A stretch of 9,562 bases of DNA, taken from Selenomonadaceae bacterium (GTDB lineage Bacteria; Bacillota; Negativicutes; Selenomonadales; Selenomonadaceae). This document shows, one piece after another, positions 1 through 5,687 of the stretch. The stretch spans positions 1-9,562 of the forward strand of contig JAFXOC010000383.1 in NCBI GenBank assembly GCA_017529085.1. The letters are read 5' to 3'. The notes under the pieces were generated by a model. The model made no database searches and had not been told where the DNA came from. It worked only from the letters and a program-made list of their open reading frames with translations. Position 1 is the stretch's first letter; every line of letters starts with the position of its first letter. Both the position numbers and the translations under genes were made by a program.

Positions 1-1
1 A

Positions 2-853
2 AGCGTCTTCAAAATCTTGTCCGAAGAATCCCCCGAGGAAGCAGCGAAAGTAATTTACAACGATGAAATAGACATTGTCTTTGATTTGGCGGGACACTCC
101 GAAGGAGGGATCACGCTTGCGCTTATGGCGTACCGCCCCGCCAACATACAAATCGCGGGCATAGGCTGGCCTAGCGTGTTAAATTTATCCTTTGTGAATT
201 ATATATTGTCGGACGATATACTAACCGATACAAACACAAACGACAAACTCTTAAATCTCCCTTACGCTCTGTGTTTCAGCCCCGATGCGGAGATACTTTC
301 AACTACAAAAACGCCGCATAACGTATCTTCCCCGATAAAATTCGGGGTCTTCAACAATTTTATGAAGATAACCGACGAAATGTTGCTGTTGTGGAAGGCA
401 ATCTTGGACGCATTACCCGGAGCGACCTTACTCTTACAAGACACCGCGCCATACACGGCGAGAACAAAATTTATGAAAGAGCGCCTGGAAAATTGGGGGC
501 TTGCCTCCAAAACAACCGTTCTTTCGGCAAGCCCCGATTATCTTCAATCGATAAGCGAAACTGACATAATTTTAGACACGTTTCCGTATACGGGCGGCAA
601 CATGACGGCTACGGCTCTCTCTATTGGAGTTCCCGTAGTCGCTTTAAAAGGAAACAGATACGGCGCAAGATTTTCCGCAAGCATTTTAGCCGCGGCAGGT
701 TGTGAAGATTTTGTAGCGACGAATAAAGACGAATATGTAAAAACAGCGGTTAATTTGGCGAAGGATGAAGGGTACCTTAAAAGTTTGCATTTAACTTTAA
801 AGGATAAAGTGAAAAAGAGTCTACGTTTTGACGAATTAAGTTATATGAAGTAG
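2..853 (+). CDS. SPINDLY/OGT-like O-GlcNAc transferase (GT41-type catalytic domain), 5'-truncated by window edge
   Basis: The frame is open from the first bases, so the N-terminal part (usually TPR repeats) lies outside the window. What remains resembles the C-terminal catalytic region of GT41/SPINDLY proteins, which in this family transfer a sugar from a UDP- or GDP-sugar to Ser/Thr of proteins. Visible family landmarks are DLAGHSEGG (about nt 83-109), YRPANIQIAGIGWP just after it, DTFPYTGGN (about nt 575-601), GVPVVAL, and KGNRYGARFSASIL (about nt 647-688). The TTG at nt 17 is in frame but is not a credible start, since family sequence continues upstream of it. The protein ends abruptly after YMK. 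Reading past the TAG stop gives LE, a TAA, then VYRE, which resembles the usual family C-terminus, so the tail may have been lost by mutation. Family assignment is firm; donor and target cannot be read from this fragment. Confidence 0.85.
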   Translation, partial: SVFKILSEESPEEAAKVIYNDEIDIVFDLAGHSEGGITLALMAYRPANIQIAGIGWPSVLNLSFVNYILSDDILTDTNTNDKLLNLPYALCFSPDAEILSTTKTPHNVSSPIKFGVFNNFMKITDEMLLLWKAILDALPGATLLLQDTAPYTARTKFMKERLENWGLASKTTVLSASPDYLQSISETDIILDTFPYTGGNMTATALSIGVPVVALKGNRYGARFSASILAAAGCEDFVATNKDEYVKTAVNLAKDEGYLKSLHLTLKDKVKKSLRFDELSYMK

Positions 854-928
854 TTGGAATAAGTTTATAGAGAGAACTCAAAAATTATACGAAAAATTTA
901 CTAAAAACTAGCGTTGTTTGAAAATTTG

Positions 929-937
929 TGATATAAT
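929..937 (+). promoter_or_regulatory. Extended -10 promoter of fba
   Basis: TGATATAAT matches the extended -10 consensus TGnTATAAT exactly and lies 40 bases upstream of the aldolase start codon. No good -35 hexamer sits at 17 bp, which is usual for extended -10 promoters. It would fire the aldolase gene alone, separately from the glycosyltransferase upstream. Confidence 0.7.
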
Positions 938-964
938 TTGCTCGTATGGATTTAACTGACGTTT

Positions 965-971
965 AGGAGGT
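965..971 (+). promoter_or_regulatory. Ribosome binding site of fba
   Basis: AGGAGGT lies 6 bases before the ATG at 978 and fixes that start. It is a near-perfect anti-16S match, fitting a highly expressed glycolytic enzyme. Confidence 0.9.
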
Positions 972-977
972 AATTTT

Positions 978-1970
978 ATGCCATTAGTCGGAACCAAAGA
1001 AATGTTTAAAAAAGCCTACGAGGGCGGTTTTGCCATCGGAGCTTTCAACGTCAACAACATGGAAATTGTGCAGGGCATCACGGAAGCCGCGGGCGAATTA
1101 AAATCCCCGATTATCCTTCAGTGCTCGGCGGGCGCAAGAAAATACGCAAAACATGAATATCTTGTGCACCTCGTAAAGGCCGCCCTTGAAATTTCTGATA
1201 TTCCCATAGCGCTTCACTTAGACCACGGCGCAGACTTTGAAACCTGCAAATCTTGTATCGACGGCGGCTTCACCTCCGTTATGATAGACGGCTCTCATTT
1301 CCCCTTCAAAGAGAACATCGAAGTTACCAAGAAGGTCGTAGAATACGCTCACGCTCACGGTGTCGTCGTTGAAGGCGAACTTGGTCAGCTTGCAGGTATC
1401 GAAGACGATGTCAACGTATCTGCTGAAAACGCTTCTTATACCCAGCCCGCAGAAGTGCAGGAATTTGTCGAAAAGACCGGCGTAGATTCCCTTGCGATAG
1501 CGATCGGCACCAGCCACGGCGCATTCAAATTCAAACCCGAACAATGCACGAGAAACGCCGACGGCGTGCTTGTACCGCCCGAACTTCGTTTCGACATCTT
1601 GGCGGAAATCGAGAAAAAGCTCCCCAACTTCCCCATCGTGCTTCACGGCGCATCCTCCGTCGTTCCGAAATATGTAAAGATCATCAACGATAACGGCGGC
1701 AAGCTTGCCGACGCTGTAGGTATTCCAGAAGATCAGCTCCGTAAAGCTGCAAGATCGGCTGTCTGCAAGATAAACATCGACTCCGATCTTCGTCTTGCAA
1801 TGACAGCGGGTATTCGCCAGCATTTCGCAGAACATCCCGAACATTTCGATCCGCGTCAATACATCACCGTTGGTCGCTCCTATATCAAAGATGTTGTCGC
1901 GCACAAGATTAAGGATGTTTTGGGATCCGACGGTCAGGCGGACGCTGTTATGGCTCTTATTAAAAAATAA
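978..1970 (+). CDS. fba: Class II fructose-1,6-bisphosphate aldolase
   Basis: This 330-residue zinc-dependent cytoplasmic enzyme reversibly cleaves fructose 1,6-bisphosphate to glyceraldehyde 3-phosphate and dihydroxyacetone phosphate in glycolysis and gluconeogenesis. Class II signatures are clear. IALHLDHGAD (residues 77-86) carries the catalytic Asp82 and zinc ligand His83. VEGELG (131-136) is the second signature. GTSHGAF (177-183) and VLHGASS (221-227) carry the other two zinc-ligand histidines, His180 and His223. KINIDSDLR (264-272) forms the phosphate-binding end. The protein is full length with no truncation. It has its own promoter and a strong ribosome binding site, and is followed by a hairpin and a terminator, so it looks monocistronic. 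It faces pgi, another glycolytic gene, convergently across an IS remnant. A specialised aldolase for tagatose or another sugar bisphosphate is possible within the superfamily, but the isolated glycolytic context favours fructose bisphosphate. Confidence 0.95.
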   Translation: MPLVGTKEMFKKAYEGGFAIGAFNVNNMEIVQGITEAAGELKSPIILQCSAGARKYAKHEYLVHLVKAALEISDIPIALHLDHGADFETCKSCIDGGFTSVMIDGSHFPFKENIEVTKKVVEYAHAHGVVVEGELGQLAGIEDDVNVSAENASYTQPAEVQEFVEKTGVDSLAIAIGTSHGAFKFKPEQCTRNADGVLVPPELRFDILAEIEKKLPNFPIVLHGASSVVPKYVKIINDNGGKLADAVGIPEDQLRKAARSAVCKINIDSDLRLAMTAGIRQHFAEHPEHFDPRQYITVGRSYIKDVVAHKIKDVLGSDGQADAVMALIKK

Positions 1971-1989
1971 TTGCAACATGATTTGGTGT

Positions 1990-2024
1990 TTTGTTTTCCC
2001 CGCCCGAATGGCGGGGAAAACAAA
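1990..2024. other. Perfect 15-bp hairpin after fba, no U-tract
   Basis: TTTGTTTTCCCCGCC and its exact complement GGCGGGGAAAACAAA are separated by the five bases CGAAT. The arms run U-rich 5' and A-rich 3', the reverse of an intrinsic terminator, and no T run follows on either strand. It starts 20 bases after the aldolase stop codon, so it may protect the mRNA 3' end or serve as a processing site. The actual stop signal is better sought at 2099-2129. Confidence 0.6.
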
Positions 2025-2098
2025 GTTAAACAAAATTTGTTTTAGGCTGCTGTGGACTGCACCCCGTCAAGAGGATAAAAAAATATATAAAATTTTCT

Positions 2099-2129
2099 AA
2101 TGCTGGTAGATTGCTCTGCCAGCATTTTT
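2099..2129 (+). terminator. Rho-independent terminator reading rightward (fba side)
   Basis: AATGCTGGTAGA pairs with TCTGCCAGCATT (12 pairs, one of them G-U) around a four-base loop and runs into TTTTT. It would stop transcripts from fba, whose stop codon lies about 130 bases upstream. It lies inside the proposed IS remnant, near its left end. Confidence 0.75.
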
Positions 2130-2191
2130 ATATGGATATCTCTTTTGCGAATCGGCTTTACTTGCCCAAGAGATTCCCCTCCCTAATTCGT

Positions 2192-2449
2192 TCATTTTTT
2201 TAGTACATCACGCTCCATTTCTGCCAAATAGCTTTTAACTGCTTGTAGTTTCATTTCCTCAGAGTATACACGATTTCGCTCAGGTTGTAGGAATGCTCCT
2301 TCTGATTCATATTGTCTTATCCACATACGAATACTTGATACATTCACTCCTAATATTTTAGCTGCCTCCTGTCGTCCCATCTTACCCGCAGCACATTGTG
2401 TTACAACCCTTATCTTCTCTTCTGCAGTTGCTTTCTGCTTATGTGGAAT
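2192..2449 (-). pseudogene. IS3-family transposase OrfA, N-terminal fragment
   Basis: The fragment reads about 85 residues. A lead KQKATAEEKIRVVTQC is followed by a helix-turn-helix, AAKILGVNVSSIRMWIRQYE, and then the first strand of a second similar module, YSEEMKLQAVKSYL, after which homology stops and the frame ends in DVLKK. This is the DNA-binding half of an IS3/IS150-type OrfA, which normally continues to about 170-200 residues. The only ATG is internal (2380). Family sequence begins upstream of it and would need an ATT or another weak start near 2449, so the original start may also be damaged. No OrfB follows. It lies between convergent fba and pgi and is most likely non-functional. 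Confidence 0.75.
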
Positions 2450-2499
2450 AAAAATCCCCCTAAGATGACAGTTTTAGTTTTTACTGTCTCTCTTAGGGG
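2450..2499 (-). terminator. Terminator of pgi formed by the IS end hairpin
   Basis: On the minus strand CCCCTAAGA-GA-GACAGT pairs with ACTGTC-A-TCTTAGGGG (9 plus 6 pairs around a small internal loop, with a 10-base loop), and TTTTT follows a few bases later (2454-2450). It starts 36 bases beyond the pgi stop codon, in the right orientation and with a proper U-tract. The hairpin overlaps the inverted-repeat end of the IS3 remnant, where such structures normally block outside transcription from entering the transposase gene. Confidence 0.75.
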
Positions 2500-2534
2500 A
2501 AGCATATCAAAACTCGAAGCTCTTTTTTCTAAAC

Positions 2535-3980
2535 TTATTTTTTTAGCTCTTGGAGTTTAGGTCCCATGATGCGCTTATAGGCTTCAACACCCGGTTGGTT
2601 GAAAGCGTCAACGTTGGCAAGTTCGCCCTCATAGGCGACAGACATAGCGAGCATATAGAGAAGTTCGCCCAAGTGATACATGGTAAGTTCGGGGAGAATG
2701 AAGCAAGCGTTGTAGCGACCGTTGGAAGCGAGAGCGTCCGCATTGGATTGACGGGCAACTTCAAGCGCATCGCTCATCTTCACACCGGAAATATCCGCCA
2801 ATTTTTTTGCTTCGGGGAACACGTTGGGAATAACGAAATCGTTCGCCCATTTTTTAATCTTTATAAATTGCACAACCTTATCAAGCATACCTTCTTGATG
2901 TTGTTGGGTTTGCGAGTGCATATCCGTAGTGCCGACAGCAACGCAAGGAGTGCGCCCATAGCAGACTTCCTTGCCGTCTTTATCGTATTGCTTGCCAAGT
3001 GATTCCGCAAGAAGCTGAATGTACCATTCGGAGACGGATTTTAGGTAGTCGCCGTAAGGCATCATGACTTCGATGGAACGTCCGTGCTTTTTGTACGCGG
3101 CGAACTTTAACACAGCGTTAAGCATAGCGGGGTTCTTCCAAACATCTTCCGTTTTGCAAGCTTCGTCCATGTCCCTTGCGCCTTTAAGGAAGCTTTCGAT
3201 ATCAAGTCCCATGCAAGCAGCGAGAGATAAGCCGACTTCGCAGAAGATAGAAAATCTGCCGCCAACTCCGTCGGGAACGGAATATGTTTCCCAACCTTTT
3301 TCATTGGCGAGTTTCTTTAAGAGAGTGGGTTTCTCCTCATTAGGATCGGTGACGGCGACTACTTCAAGTTCGATGTTTTCTTCTTTTAGGAGAGCGTCGT
3401 ACATGACCATAAAATTACTCATAGTATCGAGTGTGCCGCCGGATTTGGAGATAACGAGAAGGAGAATTTTGCCTTTTCTCTTTTTGTGAGATTTTATAAC
3501 GCCCGCCAAACGTTTTAATTGGTCTATTAAATCCTTTGTGCGACGCGGGTCAATATTATTGCCGCTGAAATATATACGCGGGAATCCGCCGCGTTCTTCA
3601 TCGGTTTTATCGTTCCAAAATTCGCCGCAATAAGTGTCAAAAAGCACCCGGTTGCCGAGATACGAGCCGCCGATACCAAGCGAAACCACAGCGTCAATGT
3701 TGTTTTTAACGTGGTCGGTGAGTTTTTGGAGATGTTTTAAGGATGAAGGCGAATTGAGATGACCTTCTTCGACATAGGGAAGTTCGGAGAAGAGCACTTT
3801 TTCAGGATCGCCGTCCTTGGAAAGATGCGCCTTTATAAAGCCTTTTTCCCTCATAACCTTCATGGCCTCATGAGCTTTTTTCAAGTCGGCTTCATAGCTT
3901 TTAACGTCAGAGGCGGTAACTTTCCCTTCGCCAAAGAGATTGTCATAATCAAAGGTAAAACCGGATGCGAGCTGCAGCAT
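2535..3980 (-). CDS. pgi: Glucose-6-phosphate isomerase
   Basis: This cytoplasmic enzyme of 481 residues interconverts glucose 6-phosphate and fructose 6-phosphate. It shows the two SIS sugar-isomerase domains in order. GIGGSYLG (102-109) and ISKSGGTLDT (177-186) bind the phosphate, GVGGRFS (238-244) holds the conserved glycine-arginine turn, and LLAESLGKQYD (323-333) resembles the family signature. HSQTQQHQEG (355-364) carries the His/Glu active-site region, and NQPGVEAYK (461-469) ends in the catalytic lysine. The Thr-Glu usually seen in the SKSGTTLET motif is Gly-Thr-Leu-Asp here, a mild variant. The start is set by AAAGGAGG six bases upstream. It has its own promoter (4024-4052) and terminator (2450-2499) and reads as a single-gene unit convergent with fba. 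Length and motifs are complete, so activity is expected. Confidence 0.95.
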   Translation of the reverse strand: MLQLASGFTFDYDNLFGEGKVTASDVKSYEADLKKAHEAMKVMREKGFIKAHLSKDGDPEKVLFSELPYVEEGHLNSPSSLKHLQKLTDHVKNNIDAVVSLGIGGSYLGNRVLFDTYCGEFWNDKTDEERGGFPRIYFSGNNIDPRRTKDLIDQLKRLAGVIKSHKKRKGKILLLVISKSGGTLDTMSNFMVMYDALLKEENIELEVVAVTDPNEEKPTLLKKLANEKGWETYSVPDGVGGRFSIFCEVGLSLAACMGLDIESFLKGARDMDEACKTEDVWKNPAMLNAVLKFAAYKKHGRSIEVMMPYGDYLKSVSEWYIQLLAESLGKQYDKDGKEVCYGRTPCVAVGTTDMHSQTQQHQEGMLDKVVQFIKIKKWANDFVIPNVFPEAKKLADISGVKMSDALEVARQSNADALASNGRYNACFILPELTMYHLGELLYMLAMSVAYEGELANVDAFNQPGVEAYKRIMGPKLQELKK

Positions 3981-3986
3981 ATATAT

Positions 3987-3994
3987 CCTCCTTT
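3987..3994 (-). promoter_or_regulatory. Ribosome binding site of pgi
   Basis: On the minus strand AAAGGAGG sits six bases before the ATG at 3980 and fixes that start. Confidence 0.9.
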
Positions 3995-4023
3995 AATAAA
4001 AAAGAAAAAGTTTTCTGAAAATT

Positions 4024-4052
4024 ATTATAACAAAATGTAGAAATGTTTTCAA
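4024..4052 (-). promoter_or_regulatory. Sigma-A promoter of pgi
   Basis: The minus strand reads TTGAAA, exactly 17 bases, then TATAAT. The -10 (4029-4024) lies about 43 bases upstream of the pgi ATG. This is nearly consensus and implies strong constitutive expression. It is divergent from the weaker promoter at 4178-4186. Confidence 0.85.
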
Positions 4053-4177
4053 CAGTAAAGCGATAAAAATTTATTTCGAAAATTTTACTTTGTTTGTTTT
4101 ATTTTATGCAAAAATATATATCGTAAATTTAATTTTTGTTCGTTCGTTTCCAAACTATTTCAAAATCATAAAATCTA

Positions 4178-4186
4178 TGCTACAAT
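4178..4186 (+). promoter_or_regulatory. Extended -10 promoter of the broken nuclease-family gene
   Basis: TGCTACAAT fits the extended -10 form TGnTAnAAT and lies 30 bases before the ATG at 4217. The ribosome binding site GAGGTGA (4206-4212) follows. The hexamer at 17 bp upstream (TTTCAA) is a poor -35. Transcription and translation signals have survived although the gene has not. Confidence 0.55.
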
Positions 4187-4216
4187 AACCCCAATAACAA
4201 AAATCGAGGTGACACA

Positions 4217-4492
4217 ATGCCTATAAAAGAAACCATAGATGACACGTTCCTAAAAAACAGTATTGCCGCTTATGACGCAGTAGCAAAGAGTCTGCTTTCA
4301 CGCAAAATATTTTTGACGCAAATCTTAAAACGTTGCGTCAAAGAGTTTGCTGACTGTACCATTGACGATATAATGGAAAAGTATATCGAAAACAAGGTAG
4401 AAGTCGGCACAGTTCCCATTGCCCCCGATAAAACCAACGCCGTAAAGAAAATTAATGTTGAGTTCGTAGAGCCAATTTTTGACGATATTTAA
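4217..4492 (+). pseudogene. PD-(D/E)XK nuclease-family 'transposase', N-terminal fragment
   Basis: This 91-residue frame has a good ribosome binding site and promoter. It resembles, from memory, the N-terminus of a large Firmicutes family annotated as PD-(D/E)XK nuclease family transposase: AYDAVAKSLLSRKIFLTQIL, then KEFADCTIDDIMEKYIE and the linker VGTVPIAPDKTN. In intact members the nuclease core with its catalytic acidic residues and a stretch like INVEAQ follows. Here the frame runs through KKINVEFVEPIFDDI and stops. The rest of the protein resumes at once in another frame (4479-4958), so a core segment is missing and the frame is broken. A standalone small protein cannot be excluded, but the continuing family match next door argues for a relic. 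Confidence 0.6.
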
Positions 4493-4958
4493 GAAGTTTA
4501 TTAATATATGGATATGTATGGGTTTGCCGAACGTAACGGATAGCGGTATCGCCGAATACAATTTTAACGAACAAACTACCTTTGACAGCATTAAGCAAGA
4601 CAAAACAAATTATGACTTAATGCAAATAGTTATGGTTTATATCGGCAAAGACCCGACTCTTATCGAGGACGAGCTTTTGAAACTTTTGCATTTGGTATTT
4701 CGGGCGAAGTTAACCGCTGCCGAGAAGAAAGATAGGTTAAAGACGGATTATGGTATTGAGATGGATAATGAAGCGTTAAGGGAGGTTAATGTTATGTGTA
4801 ATTTAGGCGAGAGGTTAGTTGAAGAGACGAGAGAAGAAATGACTTTAACTCATTTAAAGAATATAATGGAGACTATGGGGATTAGTCTTGAAAAAGCTAT
4901 GGATATTCTTAAAGTTCCCGTAAATTCTCGTTCGATGTATGCTTCAATGATTAGCTAA
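4479..4958 (+). pseudogene. PD-(D/E)XK nuclease-family 'transposase', C-terminal fragment
   Basis: This piece overlaps the upstream fragment by 14 bases in the +1 frame. It begins without a plausible start (TTG at 4479, no ribosome binding site; the next ATG is 4518) in the segment KKFINIWICMGLPN, which in the family lies just after the nuclease core. It then follows the family order: NYDLMQIVMVYIG, DELLKLLHLVF, a KKDRLKTDYGIEM stretch, NVMCNLGERL, and the closing AMDILKVP ending in a short YASMIS. The long Glu/Gly/Arg-rich helix common near the C-terminus is short here. Together with 4217-4492 it gives roughly 240 residues, versus about 300 or more in intact members. A deletion across the core plus a frame change is the simplest reading. 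Confidence 0.6.
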
Positions 4959-4978
4959 TAGTTAGCTTACCGTTAGCT
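4951..4978 (+). repeat. Three TTAGCT units spaced exactly 11 bp
   Basis: TTAGCT occurs at 4951, 4962 and 4973, and the last two lie in a perfect nine-base repeat, GTTAGCTTA. The first unit overlaps the stop codon of the broken gene. The spacing is close to one helical turn, but three short copies could equally be slippage in AT-rich DNA. Confidence 0.5.
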
Positions 4979-5173
4979 TATGAAATTTTATCAAAATTTG
5001 TAAAAACGCGCGAAGCAGTAAAATCAAGGCTTGCAGAAAATCTTAAAAATTTGAGATTTTTATAACAAAAATAGCCTTGATACATTTGAAGCTAAAATAG
5101 AAAAGGAAGGGATAGTTTACTCAAAAGCTATATTTTATTCCTTATTACATATAAATTCGCAGTAACAAAAATT
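4959..5173. other. AT-rich intergenic stretch with nested inverted repeats and faint coding-like remnants
   Basis: An outer pair ATCAAGGCT (5023-5031) / AGCCTTGAT (5073-5081) encloses an inner pair AAAATCT (5037-5043) / AGATTTT (5054-5060). Two short open stretches in different frames read in a protein-like way: KFVKTREAVKSRLAENLKNL, ending near 5060, and NSLDTFEAKIEKEGIVYSKA, ending in a TAA at about 5166. They have no start or ribosome binding site and match nothing I can name. They may be the debris of a decayed gene, or chance in AT-rich DNA. Confidence 0.35.
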
Positions 5174-5213
5174 AAACGGGTTTTCCTTATCTTTAGAGGA
5201 AAACCCGTTTTGT
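5174..5213 (+). terminator. Strong hairpin terminator before the PAAR gene
   Basis: AAACGGGTTTTCCT (5174-5187) pairs perfectly with AGGAAAACCCGTTT (5197-5210) around a nine-base loop, and the 3' arm runs into TTTTGTCT. The A-rich 5' flank and T-rich 3' flank mean it could work on both strands. It separates the broken nuclease-family gene from the PAAR gene, which therefore would not receive read-through from upstream. Confidence 0.75.
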
Positions 5214-5259
5214 CTATAGTCTGATTGGTATCGTTTTTCTTATTGAATTTTTGCGTCTC

Positions 5260-5550
5260 TTGACAGCGGCAACGAGGCAGGGAGATAACGACACAGGGCA
5301 TGACGCTTGTCCGCCGAGAGGACTTTCAGGTCACAGCCCTAATGTTTTTATCAACGGCAAAGGGGCGTGGCGTGTAGGTGATGCCTATCCGTCGCATGGC
5401 TGTCCTATCCATACTCCGCACGGAGGAGCGATTGCATCGGGGAGCGGCACGGTATTTATAAACGGTATTCCCGCAGGACGCATCGGCGATGCGGTAAGCT
5501 GTGGCGGCAGCGTAGCCGAAGGTAGCGGGAATGTGTTTATAGGCGGGTAA
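5260..5550 (+). CDS. PAAR-domain protein (spike-tip type), orphan
   Basis: A single PAAR domain of about 96 residues fills the frame: TRQGDNDTGH, then PNVFINGKGAWRVGD, CPIHTPHGGAIASGS, TVFINGIPAGRIGD, VSCGG and NVFIGG. The two RVGD/RIGD strands and the scattered His and Cys fit the zinc-tipped cone that caps VgrG spikes of type VI secretion and related contractile systems. No VgrG, sheath, effector or immunity gene is visible on either side. No ATG and no ribosome binding site precede it. TTG at 5260 gives the length and first residues usual for PAAR proteins, while TTG at 5251 adds three residues and the frame is open back to 5197. GC is clearly higher (about 53-55% in the lines I counted, versus 32-42% upstream), suggesting transfer. 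It may be a horizontally gained, possibly 5'-clipped or silent gene. Domain call is firm; function is not. Confidence 0.85.
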   Translation: MTAATRQGDNDTGHDACPPRGLSGHSPNVFINGKGAWRVGDAYPSHGCPIHTPHGGAIASGSGTVFINGIPAGRIGDAVSCGGSVAEGSGNVFIGG

Positions 5551-5570
5551 AAATGATAATATAAGCTAAA

Positions 5571-5615
5571 ATTTTATGAAATATGATTAAAAATTCCACA
5601 TAATTTCATTAAAAT
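5571..5615. repeat. AT-rich inverted repeat abutting the wecA promoter
   Basis: ATTTTATGAAAT (5571-5582) and ATTTCATTAAAAT (5603-5615) are complementary with one bulged base around a 20-base spacer. The right arm ends one base before the -35 hexamer at 5617. It may be an operator-like site or only AT-rich symmetry. Confidence 0.3.
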
Positions 5616-5616
5616 G

Positions 5617-5645
5617 TTGACAGTCAAAAATCACTAGAGTAAAAT
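5617..5645 (+). promoter_or_regulatory. Sigma-A promoter of the wecA-wecB-atpZ operon
   Basis: A perfect -35 TTGACA (5617-5622), exactly 17 bases, and a -10 TAAAAT (5640-5645) lie 42 bases before the wecA start. No other comparable promoter is seen in the following 2.5 kb on this strand, so the three genes are probably one transcript. Confidence 0.85.
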
Positions 5646-5687
5646 TATGGTGAATTTGCAGAATTAGAGAAGGAGCGTTTTCCCTAT

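Larger units (their letters stand above)
2053..2509 (-). mobile_element. Internally deleted IS3-family (IS150-like) insertion sequence remnant
   Basis: The two ends are imperfect inverted repeats of the IS3 type. The plus-strand left end reads TGGACTGCACCCCGTCAAGA (from 2053). The minus-strand right end reads TGATATGCTTCCCCTAAGAG (from 2509). With small gaps they share TG, TGC, CCCC and AAGAG blocks. Between them lies only the N-terminal part of OrfA on the minus strand; the rest of OrfA and all of the DDE-domain OrfB are gone. A normal member is about 1.3-1.5 kb, so roughly 1 kb has been lost and the element cannot move on its own. No target-site duplication is visible at the proposed ends, so the exact borders are uncertain. 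Each end carries a hairpin annotated separately. Confidence 0.6.

Noticed and set aside
851..862. Stop-codon recoding in the glycosyltransferase tail
   Set aside because: Both TAG and TAA would need recoding, while genes such as pgi, fba and atpZ end normally at TAA; nonsense mutation or natural truncation is simpler.
1218..2033. 271-residue open frame antisense to fba
   Set aside because: It mirrors the codon pattern of the aldolase, has no ribosome binding site and no recognisable domain; the sense gene is certain.
2138..2174. Seven-base inverted repeat ATCTCTT/AAGAGAT as a terminator or IS end
   Set aside because: Too short, with a 23-base loop and no T run; probably chance.
2550..3489. 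Open frames of 141-150 residues antisense to pgi
   Set aside because: Shadows of the isomerase gene with no start signals and no family resemblance.
4479..4492. Programmed +1 frameshift joining the two nuclease-family fragments
   Set aside because: No convincing slippery site, and joining the frames would still leave out the core segment expected from the family; deletion explains both facts.
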